This document shows positions 24,977 through 32,394 of a stretch of DNA of 47,994 nt, piece after piece. A model generated the notes under the pieces. That model was not told where the DNA came from, did no database searches, and was given only the letters and a program-made list of their open reading frames with translations. The stretch spans positions 1-47,994 of the forward strand of contig CAZTDX010000023.1 of the NCBI GenBank assembly GCA_964612425.1. The letters run 5' to 3'. Both the position numbers and the translations under genes were made by a program. This stretch comes from CAUJGP01 sp964612425. GTDB lineage: Bacteria > Bdellovibrionota > Bdellovibrionia > Bdellovibrionales > Bdellovibrionaceae. Each line of letters opens with the position of its first letter. Within the stretch, counting starts at the first letter, position 1.

Positions 24977-25944
24977 GCGAACCTCTTCATCATGCCGCAA
25001 TCAATACACTAAGATTGGTTCACGCTCCTTTATCGAACCAGGAGGCTGATTGGCTCTCAAAGGACGAAAAGTTTCGTGAGTTTGTGAAGAGTAGCAAGCT
25101 GTACATGATCGCTCAAAGAGAAGGACTTGAGTTTTCCAATGTTAGTCATTCGGGAGACGGTGAAAGCACTGAGCTGGCGTTTGATATTGTCGGCCATTCG
25201 ATTTCTGTAAAAAATTTGAAACTACCATTAGCTCAATTTTTCGATGAGTTGGGAGACGAGTTCAATGTAGGAAGAGGTCCTAAGGTTTTAAATTTTGAAA
25301 ATCCAAAAACTGGTCAACGAATATGGTTTACAATTGAAAAACTCTTACATCACTTTTCCCGAGCCGACATCAAACTCACGGCACCAGACGACTATCTCAA
25401 GGCCCTTACATTTGACCTTTTATATGTAGGCATTTCCAAAAATAGTGATAGCCTTTCCCGTCTCTTTGACCAAGGTCACAAAGCACGGGCAAAGATTTTG
25501 TCCAATGAATCTCAAAAAAATCCGGCGTCACGGCTAACGGACGAATTATTTATTTTTCTTTTTGATGTTGAGGACCTCCAAATTAAAACATTTTCACCCA
25601 ATTCAGATTTTGAAGAGGCCTTAGATGGAAAGCCGTTTGAAAAAAAGAATTTGATTTCTGATGCAGAAAAGGCATTTGTTCATATCCTTAATACCCGCTA
25701 CAACACTCAGTCATATAAGAACTACCCCAAGTGCCTAGATGGTTTGGCCGACACTGGAGTAAAAAGATACTCCTATGCAATCGCGGAAAACCTAACCTTC
25801 AAAGTCGGAGCGAAACAGTTTCGGGGCAATTTCGAGCCTAAACTTGAGTGGATCGATCTCCATCGCGCAGATATCATTGCGGTCGCCGCCGACAAGGCGA
25901 TGCTGGTTAAGTGTGACGAAGAGAGTAAGGGCTTTCCTGAATGA
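24973..25944 (+). CDS. Unrecognised 323-aa protein, possible GIY-YIG-like segment
   Basis: A cytoplasmic protein with no signal or membrane segment. The stretch LLYVGISKN followed by RLFDQGHKARAKIL (about residues 148-178) loosely resembles the YVG...R...H core of GIY-YIG nucleases, and the C-terminal third has further charged blocks (LEWIDLHRADIIAVAADKA). I would not call a nuclease on this alone. The GTG start at 24973 has AAAGG seven bases upstream and overlaps the preceding stop, so it is the third gene of the operon from 24106. Presence in an element next to an OLD-type nuclease makes a defence or maintenance role plausible but unproven. Confidence 0.55.
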   Translation: MSEPLHHAAINTLRLVHAPLSNQEADWLSKDEKFREFVKSSKLYMIAQREGLEFSNVSHSGDGESTELAFDIVGHSISVKNLKLPLAQFFDELGDEFNVGRGPKVLNFENPKTGQRIWFTIEKLLHHFSRADIKLTAPDDYLKALTFDLLYVGISKNSDSLSRLFDQGHKARAKILSNESQKNPASRLTDELFIFLFDVEDLQIKTFSPNSDFEEALDGKPFEKKNLISDAEKAFVHILNTRYNTQSYKNYPKCLDGLADTGVKRYSYAIAENLTFKVGAKQFRGNFEPKLEWIDLHRADIIAVAADKAMLVKCDEESKGFPE

Positions 25945-26002
25945 TCAGATCGGTCGTTTTAGTCGTTAAAGTCTTAAGATTCTGAAATTAAATTTCAAAT
26001 CG

Positions 26003-26131
26003 CTAGCAGCCCTTAACACATTGATTTTCAGCGTGATTCTGCGCCGCAATACAGTTCCTTTGACCTTCCATGGCTGCTTTCGCGCCTTGACCTGATGAGA
26101 TTTCGACACAGATTTCTTTCGTTTGGCTCAT
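26003..26131 (-). CDS. Doubtful 42-aa open frame
   Basis: A frame from ATG 26131 to TAG 26003 encodes a small protein with four Cys and few rare codons (starts MSQTKEICVE). It has no Shine-Dalgarno and its start is only 18 bases from the opposite-strand nuclease start. It may be a chance frame or the end of a decayed gene. Confidence 0.2.
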   Translation of the reverse strand: MSQTKEICVEISSGQGAKAAMEGQRNCIAAQNHAENQCVKGC

Positions 26132-26148
26132 GCCGAAGGGGGGTTCTT

Positions 26149-27969
26149 TTGCGTTCATTATTATTGAAAAGGTTCCGTGTTACCAAGTTTCGTTCGGTCG
26201 AAGACAGCGGCTGGCTTGATTTCGATGATGTAATGTCCATGATCGGTGTAAATGAAGCCGGTAAATCCAATCTACTCCTGCCGCTCTGGAAGTTGAACCC
26301 GGCTAAGGAAGGGGCAATCGATCTCGTTCAAGATGCGCCTAGAAGCCAATACACCGAAATTAGAAACATGAACGCAAAGCCAGTGTTCATCGAGGCCGAA
26401 TTTGGTTTTGGCGGGAACGCAAAAGCCACCATCTCCGAAATCCTGAGTCTTCCCACCGAAGAAATAATTTGCCTCAACGTGAAACGTGATCTTGGTGGGG
26501 GATATAAATTTACCGTCATTAAGCGAGATGGAGACCTTGTCGAAGTTGAGGCCGACAAGCACGATGCAATCGTGAAAATGCTGCCGAAGTTTGTCTATTA
26601 CTCAAATTATGGGAACCTTGATTCTGAAATTTATTTGCCTCATGTGATAAAGGACCTAAAGCGAACAGACCTGGGCGTGAAGATGCTGGCGAAGACGCGC
26701 ACTCTTCGCGTGCTGTTTGATTATGTTGGACTGAAACCAGAAGAAATTCAGCAGCTCGGCCAAGAAAGCGGCGGCGATGAAAATCAAATCAAACTAGATG
26801 CAGGGAAAAAGAAAGAGCGTGACATCCTTCTCCAGTCAGCATCAACCAAGTTAACCCATGATTTCAAGAATTGGTGGAAACAGGGCGATTATCGATTTCG
26901 TTTCGCCGCAGATGGAAATCATTTCCGCATTTGGGTGTCGGATGACCGCCGCCCCGAAGAGGTTGAGCTTGAGTCTCGAAGCACTGGCCTTCAATGGTTT
27001 TTAAGTTTTTTCTTAGTCTTCCTCGTAGAAAGCAAGGACAACCATGCCGGTGCGATTTTGTTGTTGGATGAGCCCGGCCTGACCTTACATCCTCTCGCGC
27101 AAAAGGACCTCTCAGAGTTTTTTGATAATTTGGCTAAGTGTAACCAATTGCTTTATACCACGCATTCGCCGTTTATGATCGATGCGGACAAGTTGGATCG
27201 AGTTCGGGCCGTATATGTCAACAACGACGGCAAGACTGTGGCGACTACCGATTTGAAATCAGCCGCCAAGGGAACTCAGCGCGATTTGTCCATGTTTGCT
27301 GCGCACGCGGCACTCGGCCTTACTGTGTCCGACGTTATCCTCCAAGGCTGCACTCCAGTTATAGTTGAGGGCCAGTCCGATCAATTCTATATGTATGGCA
27401 TTAAATCTGCTCTTTTGCGTGCTGGTAAAATTAAACCAGAGCTGGAGACCACCTTTATTCCGGCGTGGGGCGTGAAGGGCGTCAAGGCCGTAGTGTCGCT
27501 GCTCACCGCTAAGTCGAGTGAATTGCCGATTGTGATTCTTGACTCCGATGAAGCGGGTTTAAAGCTTGGTCAGAGTTTGAAAAATGAACTCTATAAAGGG
27601 CAAGAAGGTCGCGTGCTCCATGTCGGCGATTTGCTGAAGATGAAAAACGCTGAGATTGAAGACCTTGCCGCCCAGACTGCCGCCGACGAATTTTCAAAAA
27701 TGTACCGCGCCACCGATGCCGACTTCGATCAATATGATTTGGCTTTACCGATTGTGCCTCAGATGGAGGCTTTCGCCTCTGAAAATGAAATTGAATTGCT
27801 GAAAGGTTGGAAGGTTGATCTCGCGAGAAGAGTTAAACGCAAACTTACTGCGACTTCGCCAACGCCTGAACAGGTCGGCCATTGGCTCGGTATTTTTGGA
27901 GCTGTCGAACAGAATAGGCCAGGGAAGTCAAAAACAGCTTCGACCAGTTCTACTGACCTCAGTCATTAG
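26149..27969 (+). CDS. OLD-family ATPase-TOPRIM nuclease
   Basis: About 606 aa. The N-terminal ABC-type ATPase starts with LKRFRVTKFRSVED and Walker A GVNEAGKSN (about 33-41), and continues to LLLDEPGLTLHPLAQKD (Walker B and D-loop, about 304-320) and TTHSPFMID (H-loop). The C-terminal TOPRIM domain has VEGQSDQFYMYG (about 405) and ILDSDEAG (about 464), the acidic metal-binding residues of OLD nucleases. Class 1 OLD proteins act alone, unlike GajA, which needs a UvrD-like GajB; no such gene follows. I chose TTG 26149, which is preceded by AAGGGGGG; the frame is open to ATG 26095, but that adds Arg-rich residues unlike the family. Probably an anti-phage nuclease carried as cargo. Confidence 0.85.
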   Translation: MRSLLLKRFRVTKFRSVEDSGWLDFDDVMSMIGVNEAGKSNLLLPLWKLNPAKEGAIDLVQDAPRSQYTEIRNMNAKPVFIEAEFGFGGNAKATISEILSLPTEEIICLNVKRDLGGGYKFTVIKRDGDLVEVEADKHDAIVKMLPKFVYYSNYGNLDSEIYLPHVIKDLKRTDLGVKMLAKTRTLRVLFDYVGLKPEEIQQLGQESGGDENQIKLDAGKKKERDILLQSASTKLTHDFKNWWKQGDYRFRFAADGNHFRIWVSDDRRPEEVELESRSTGLQWFLSFFLVFLVESKDNHAGAILLLDEPGLTLHPLAQKDLSEFFDNLAKCNQLLYTTHSPFMIDADKLDRVRAVYVNNDGKTVATTDLKSAAKGTQRDLSMFAAHAALGLTVSDVILQGCTPVIVEGQSDQFYMYGIKSALLRAGKIKPELETTFIPAWGVKGVKAVVSLLTAKSSELPIVILDSDEAGLKLGQSLKNELYKGQEGRVLHVGDLLKMKNAEIEDLAAQTAADEFSKMYRATDADFDQYDLALPIVPQMEAFASENEIELLKGWKVDLARRVKRKLTATSPTPEQVGHWLGIFGAVEQNRPGKSKTASTSSTDLSH

Positions 27970-28016
27970 CAAATATGAAATATGCATTAATTGGGGAGCA
28001 ACAGCGAGGAGAGGCT

Positions 28017-28206
28017 ATGCCAGACCTTTCAGGCAAGTGCCCTTGCTGTGATAGTCCAGTAGTAGCAAAGTACGGAGAGATTAAGGTTTAGCACTGGGCT
28101 CACTTTGGCAAACGAATCTGCGATCCCTAGAGGGAAAATGAAACTGACTGGCATCGTACTTGGAAAGGTTGTTTCCCGATAGAATGGCATGAGTGGGTTC
28201 AAATTG
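28017..28206 (+). pseudogene. CoiA-like/zinc-ribbon gene with two amber codons
   Basis: From ATG 28017 the frame reads MPDLSGKCPCCDSPVVAKYGEIKV, then TAG (28089-28091), HWAHFGKRICDP, TAG (28128-28130), then RENETDWHRTWKGCFPIEWHEW. This is the N-terminal pattern of competence CoiA-like nuclease proteins common on mobile elements, in which I would expect Trp at both stop positions (WHWAH and DPWxEN). Both stops are therefore one-base TGG to TAG changes. GAGGAGAGG precedes the ATG. After residue 63 the family resemblance fades, so the 3' part is frameshifted or lost. Neighbouring genes use TAG as a normal stop (for example at 4938 and 4168), so recoding is unlikely. Confidence 0.7.
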
Positions 28207-28301
28207 TAAGGTCAAGGTACGGACGGCCGCAGACCAGTAAATCGGAGCGAATTATTATGGGAAGCCTTTTAGTTCCATTAAGATTACTTTCACTTTGCTG
28301 G

Positions 28302-28472
28302 TCACTTCCCTACCAATTGTCGATTCAACCAGCCAAATGAAATGCCACCGTGCAGATGCGCTTTGGCGGCCTCATGGCCAACACAGCCAGTGGCTTCGAC
28401 GAGAGTGCCAGCGATACCCAGGGCAATGGCAAAGATCACCACACTGCGGACAAATTGCACGATTCCCAACAT
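28302..28472 (-). CDS. 56-aa membrane protein gene near the element end
   Basis: ATG 28472 to TGA 28302, with a textbook AGGAGG five bases upstream. The product starts MLGIVQFVRSVVIFAIALGI, a single membrane helix or uncleaved signal. A small polar, His- and Gly-rich tail follows (CVGHEAAKAHLHGGISFGW). It points into the element, away from the tRNA, and is preceded by a hairpin at 28493-28524. The strong ribosome site and the intact frame argue for a real gene. Family unknown; a small conjugation or entry-exclusion component is possible. Confidence 0.6.
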   Translation of the reverse strand: MLGIVQFVRSVVIFAIALGIAGTLVEATGCVGHEAAKAHLHGGISFGWLNRQLVGK

Positions 28473-28492
28473 AAAACCTCCTCAAGGTTATT

Positions 28493-28524
28493 GGCCTTGC
28501 CAACCCCAATGAATGGCCAAGGCC
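28493..28524. repeat. Hairpin upstream of the 56-aa gene
   Basis: GGCCTTG at 28493-28499 and CAAGGCC at 28518-28524 form a 7-bp GC-rich stem with an 18-base loop in the leader of the minus-strand 56-aa gene. It could be a regulatory RNA stem or a terminator remnant; no T-run follows it. Confidence 0.4.
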
Positions 28525-28585
28525 GGATTTAAGATTAATATCCAGATCCTGGAAATCGAAAGTCTGTGAGGGTTATCTATTTCAA

Positions 28586-28607
28586 TGGTCCCGGAGGGGG
28601 ACTCGAA
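28586..28607 (-). other. 22-nt fragment resembling a tRNA 3' end
   Basis: On the minus strand the bases read TTCGAGTCCCCCTCCGGGAC followed by CA. This resembles a T-loop (TTCGAGT), the 3' side of the T-stem and an acceptor strand ending in CCA, but no tRNA body precedes it and it is about one base short. It may be an att-site relic from a different tRNA gene, or chance. Confidence 0.35.
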
Positions 28608-28688
28608 ACTCAAAATTCATCTTTCAGAACGTTTCCGTCGCTCACCCCAGAATTCCGCCGCTTCTCCCTGGGAAAATCGGCGAAAAAT

Positions 28689-28719
28689 CTGTCATCAACC
28701 TGTCATCATTCTGTCATCA
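28689..28719. repeat. Three direct repeats of CTGTCATCA at 11-bp spacing
   Basis: Identical 9-mers start at 28689, 28700 and 28711, exactly one helical turn apart, about 125-150 bases from the 3' end of the tRNA-His gene. Spacing and place fit binding sites for an integrase arm domain or an excisionase at an element end. Confidence 0.65.
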
Positions 28720-28733
28720 AATTTTGAAATCTG

Positions 28734-28755
28734 CCGAAATTTCATAACATTTCGG
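28734..28755. repeat. Inverted repeat CCGAAAT/ATTTCGG
   Basis: Seven-base arms CCGAAAT (28734-28740) and ATTTCGG (28749-28755) flank an 8-base spacer, between the three direct repeats and the tRNA. It could be a recombinase site or a weak terminator. Confidence 0.45.
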
Positions 28756-28843
28756 ACGTCCAAGCTCTGCTTGGTTTGTGTGTTTTCAACTACTTAGAAC
28801 TATTTGTTTATTTGCTTTTTTTGACTATAACTGAGAAATAAAT

Positions 28844-28920
28844 TGGGGTGACTGACGGGGCTTGAACCCGCGACACTCGGAATCACAATCCGATGCTCTA
28901 CCAGCTGAGCTACAGCCACC
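28844..28920 (-). tRNA. tRNA-His (GTG anticodon), CCA encoded
   Basis: The minus strand from 28920 folds as a full cloverleaf. The extra 5' G pairs with discriminator C73 as in tRNA-His, and the acceptor GTGGCTG pairs with CAGTCAC (one G-T). The D-loop is AGCTGGTAGA, the anticodon loop TTGTGAT with GTG, the T-loop TTCAAGC, and CCA is encoded at 28846-28844. Its 3' end faces the mobile region at its left, the usual geometry for integration into a tRNA 3' end, so it is the probable attachment site. Confidence 0.95.
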
Positions 28921-29127
28921 ATAGGATATTTTTTAAGCACTTTTCAATGGTTGAAAAAAACTTAGTGCTATTTGTTATTATGACTTTTTCTAAAATGCAA
29001 CTTGGTTTCTATCAAATTTTAAAAAAAGAGCACCTTACATTAGGAATAACAAATCAGTATGTGGTTTATAAGCTGACAAATTAAAGAACTTAAAAAGTAA
29101 TTCTAACCTCGCCACTCATCTTTCACT

Positions 29128-30033
29128 CTAAGAGCGATCTTGCGCGACCAAAATGTTATAAAAGTACTCAGTTAACTCACTCTTCTCTGGTGTGCTATGG
29201 GAGTAAAAAAGGATATCCACTTGATAAATAAAATCCTCAATATGAATACGCTGTAGTCGACCCAATTTAACTTGTTTACGAATGCTATGGGAAGGCAAGA
29301 ATCCCCAACCTAAACCCGTTTCAATGACTCTCTTTAGCGTTCCAACATTCGTTGACTCAAATGACACATTCAAGTTTATTTTCGCGCTCTTTAATTTTTC
29401 AGCTAGAAACTGATGAAAAGCACTGTACTCACCTTGAAATAAAATATGAGGTTGTTTGGCAAGATCGCCAATTTTAATTTCCCGAGGCGTATTGTGTTCT
29501 TTTCCTGAAGCCACTAACCAAAAATCTTCTTTTTGCAAGAACCGTCCACTGTATCCATCCATATCTATTCCAAATTCTTTATCCAGATGAGGAACAATGA
29601 TTACATCAAGCTGATTTTTTTTAAAAAGCTTCACTAAATCCTCAGCACGACCATATTCTAATTTCATTTGCACAGAAGGATTGTGTTTTAAAAGTCGGCC
29701 TAAAATATTAGTCATTAAATGCAACCCTATCGAATTGAGACAACCGACTCGTAGCTGTCCCGAAAGCTGCACATTCATCATTGTCACTGAAGCTTCGGTC
29801 TGTTGTACCATTTGGAGAATTTTTTTAGCCTGTTCGAAGAGTAATTCCCCTTGGCTAGTCGCTTTAATATAGCGTACACCCCTCATTAAAAGCTCAACTC
29901 CAAGACCTTCCTCTAGGCTTCGAATCTGCTGACTAACGGCTGGCTGAGTGAGATAAAGTTTGTCAGCAGCAGCCGTTATACTCCCCTCATTTATTACGGT
30001 TACAAAACTTTGTAGTTGGTAGAGGTTGATCAT
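29128..30033 (-). CDS. LysR-type transcriptional regulator
   Basis: A 301-aa protein with the LysR winged HTH at residues 1-60 (NLYQLQSFVTVINEGSITAAADKLYLTQPAVSQQIRSLE) and a periplasmic-binding-like effector domain after about residue 90. ATG 30033 has AGGAGG seven bases upstream. It is transcribed away from the gene at 30096, with 62 bases between starts, the classic arrangement for a LysR protein controlling its divergent neighbour. The effector is unknown. It is the first protein-coding gene on the chromosome side of the tRNA-His. Confidence 0.92.
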   Translation of the reverse strand: MINLYQLQSFVTVINEGSITAAADKLYLTQPAVSQQIRSLEEGLGVELLMRGVRYIKATSQGELLFEQAKKILQMVQQTEASVTMMNVQLSGQLRVGCLNSIGLHLMTNILGRLLKHNPSVQMKLEYGRAEDLVKLFKKNQLDVIIVPHLDKEFGIDMDGYSGRFLQKEDFWLVASGKEHNTPREIKIGDLAKQPHILFQGEYSAFHQFLAEKLKSAKINLNVSFESTNVGTLKRVIETGLGWGFLPSHSIRKQVKLGRLQRIHIEDFIYQVDILFYSHSTPEKSELTEYFYNILVAQDRS

Positions 30034-30095
30034 CTTGAATCCTCCTGTATAATTGAATAAAGCAGAGTTTTCTCAAATTAACAAAAGGGAAATTC

Positions 30096-30878
30096 ATGAA
30101 ATTACATTTTTTTTCGAAATCTTACTTAAATGCAATAAGTTTAGTTCTCATTCAAGTCTTTGCACTCCCCTTTTTTATACTCGCCACACCCGATGTCTCA
30201 AACGCTAAAGTTTTTAGAAATGCCTATCTTTCTTTTGAACTTCCCTCAGGATGGGAGTGCGCTTTAGAGTCCACCGAATGGATTTGCCGCAATCAAGAAT
30301 CTAAAGCCTCTAAAGAAGCTATTATCATTTTTACTGCTAAAGAAATTGGCCCAACTGACAGCTACATGATATATGAGCAAACAATTAATACGCCCCGAAA
30401 TATTTCAGACAAATCAGGAAAGGCTATTACCTCTCAAATTGTAACCAAATCTAAACAAACAAAAATTAATGATCAACTCTGGATCGATGGCTTACAAAAA
30501 GGAAGTGAAATACCCAATTACTTTACTCGCTACTTAGCAACAATGAAGGAAAAAATAGCTATTCTCATCACCTTTAGTGCCCACGTTGACTACTTTGCCA
30601 AGTACTCAACAGAATTTATTAAGGCCGTTCAAAGCCTGAGAGTAGTTGCGTCAAAAAATTTACTCGCACTTCCGAGCGGTGGTCCCAATGCCCCTAACAC
30701 GTCTGGAGTTTGGGGAGCTGCAAGTTCTGCCCCTGAAGGTGCGGCAATGACTGGAGAAGCACCCTTTGGTCGTAGAAAAAAAGCAAGTTCAAATAACTTA
30801 GCTTATATATTGTTAGCCTTAGGCGCGGTTTTAGTTGGAGCTGGGGTTTACTTTTACAATAACACGAACCGACGTTAA
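30096..30878 (+). CDS. Exported protein with C-terminal membrane anchor (260 aa)
   Basis: Not a family I recognise. An N-terminal hydrophobic signal (about 10-32) precedes a globular domain beginning FRNAYLSFELPSGWECALESTEWICR, whose two Cys could pair. A Gly/Ala/Pro-rich low-complexity linker (about 195-235) follows, then a C-terminal membrane helix (NLAYILLALGAVLVGAGVYFY) with a basic tail. The domain loosely resembles PsbP/DUF1795-type folds with the 'P.gW' motif. AAGGG lies seven bases before ATG 30096. The divergent LysR regulator may control it. Confidence 0.65.
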   Translation: MKLHFFSKSYLNAISLVLIQVFALPFFILATPDVSNAKVFRNAYLSFELPSGWECALESTEWICRNQESKASKEAIIIFTAKEIGPTDSYMIYEQTINTPRNISDKSGKAITSQIVTKSKQTKINDQLWIDGLQKGSEIPNYFTRYLATMKEKIAILITFSAHVDYFAKYSTEFIKAVQSLRVVASKNLLALPSGGPNAPNTSGVWGAASSAPEGAAMTGEAPFGRRKKASSNNLAYILLALGAVLVGAGVYFYNNTNRR

Positions 30879-30890
30879 CGTTAATAAGTT

Positions 30891-32108
30891 TTATTGAAAT
30901 AACAATTCACCTTTTTTAGTAACTAAACTGTTTTTATTTGCTAGCTTATTGAATGCGCTGATAATCCATCTCTTATAAAAGCTCACGTTAGTGTAAACGG
31001 AAGTAAAACTACAGGCTTCAGTATTATCAATCAATGAATCCACTGCTTTGGCAATGCCCACGATTTTTAACTTTTGATTATCACTGCCAGAGGTCATTCT
31101 TAATCCAGGTCCACCAGAATCACCAGCACAAACTCCAACATTGTGGCTTTGATCAAAATACAAATCTTCTTTATCTGTCGAGTATTTTAAAAGATTTTCT
31201 CTTAAACTTTGCTTTTGATAATCAAGAAAAAGTTGTTGAGCTGATTTTCCACCTCTCGCTAAACGGGGATTTTGCTTTAACTCGGACTCAAAGGGCGCGA
31301 GGAACTCAATTTTTTGTTTGTCAGACTGTTGGTTAAAAATTCTCACAGCAAACTCAGTCACAAAGGCATCATTTTTATTGGATGATAAAAATCCCACTTT
31401 GAGTGGAACTTCTTCTGCTTCCTCTACATTGTACCCTTTTGACTTACCATAACCAACAGCAACGAACTTTTCATTCTCAGTAAAGTCATGCGTAGTACTA
31501 TCAAGTTTATAGTAAATATGTTCTCCTGGCATCGGCTTAGCTAAACGGAGTAAGGCCACATCGCCATTATGGTTTTTTTCACCGTTTTTATTGAGTTTTC
31601 CATAGCTCTCATGAACAATAAATTGATCGACATTAACAGCTTTAGAAAAATCCCCCGCCTGCAATCGGCATACTGTTCTAGACCCATAAACAGCCATTAT
31701 GGACATTTCTATATCCTTAGCCTCAACACCGGCAAAATCAGTGGGAATCTTAACACAATGAGCTGCCGTTAAAACAATATTTGTATCCAGTAATGAACCC
31801 GTACAACTCGCGTAACCTAAATTTTTATTATTTAATTTATTTTTAAATTTGGCATAGATCTTTACGACGCTCTTTGCTAGCGGACTTTTTTGTGCTAATG
31901 TTTCGCCACCTATAATTCCAAAACCTGTAATATCTCCACCTTCCTCATCGCAAGATATTTTTTGTTCTATAGGTTGGCCCGATTGAATTTTATAGTAAGT
32001 AGGTGTTAAATCTAGACTTTGCTTAAAACCTCTTCCATCTTGATTTGAGCAGGAGATGATATTAAAGATGCTTACAACAAACAAAACAACTTTAATTAAT
32101 TTACACAT
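30891..32108 (-). CDS. Secreted trypsin-like (S1) serine protease, probable lipoprotein
   Basis: About 405 aa from ATG 32108, which has GGAGG eight bases upstream; an ATG at 32129 would add seven residues. The signal peptide ends in a lipobox (FNIISC), so the protein is probably lipid-anchored through Cys20. The S1 triad is complete: His117 in VLTAAHC, Asp183 in HNGDVALL and Ser331 in CAGDSGGP. An insertion of about 80 residues between the Asp and Ser regions (including QNPRLARGGKSAQQLF) makes it longer than trypsin. It is convergent with the gene at 30096, with 12 bases between them. A role in degrading external or prey protein is possible in a predator, but that is inference. Confidence 0.9.
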   Translation of the reverse strand: MCKLIKVVLFVVSIFNIISCSNQDGRGFKQSLDLTPTYYKIQSGQPIEQKISCDEEGGDITGFGIIGGETLAQKSPLAKSVVKIYAKFKNKLNNKNLGYASCTGSLLDTNIVLTAAHCVKIPTDFAGVEAKDIEMSIMAVYGSRTVCRLQAGDFSKAVNVDQFIVHESYGKLNKNGEKNHNGDVALLRLAKPMPGEHIYYKLDSTTHDFTENEKFVAVGYGKSKGYNVEEAEEVPLKVGFLSSNKNDAFVTEFAVRIFNQQSDKQKIEFLAPFESELKQNPRLARGGKSAQQLFLDYQKQSLRENLLKYSTDKEDLYFDQSHNVGVCAGDSGGPGLRMTSGSDNQKLKIVGIAKAVDSLIDNTEACSFTSVYTNVSFYKRWIISAFNKLANKNSLVTKKGELLFQ

Positions 32109-32314
32109 CAAGCATACCTCCAAAGGCATTCCAGAGTTCCAGAGGAATTTTACCTTCAGAAATAAATAAAAACTAGTTAATCAGACAACACTGCGGTTTT
32201 TACAATTCTCAGCCGTTATTTGTCACTTTTGAATAAAACGGTATTGGGCATTGGTTTTGAACAAATAAATGAGCCAATTAATTTAAGTAAATTGGTGTTT
32301 TAAACTGTTTGAAC

Positions 32315-32343
32315 TTGAGTAAATTATATTTATTTAGTATAAT
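32315..32343 (+). promoter_or_regulatory. Strong sigma70-like promoter
   Basis: TTGAGT (32315-32320), 17 bases, then a perfect TATAAT (32338-32343) point at the exported-protein gene starting at 32395, leaving a leader of about 45 bases. A second TTGA lies just upstream. Confidence 0.7.
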
Positions 32344-32394
32344 GGGCTCCTTTTTAATATATAAAAATATTGCTTGCTTTGAGTCGGAGCCCCT

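Noticed and set aside
24973..25944. Calling the 323-aa protein a GIY-YIG nuclease
   Set aside because: Only a loose YVG...R...H resemblance is visible and the leading GIY tyrosine and catalytic Glu are not clear.
28017..28206. Amber recoding (Trp or other residue at TAG) instead of a pseudogene
   Set aside because: TAG terminates several intact genes in the window (for example at 4938 and 4168) and no suppressor tRNA is seen; the 3' half has also lost family resemblance.
28921..29127. Small frames and a further RNA gene right of the tRNA-His
   Set aside because: The plus-strand frame at 28893-29084 runs through the tRNA itself; the rest is AT-rich with no structure beyond a probable tRNA promoter region.
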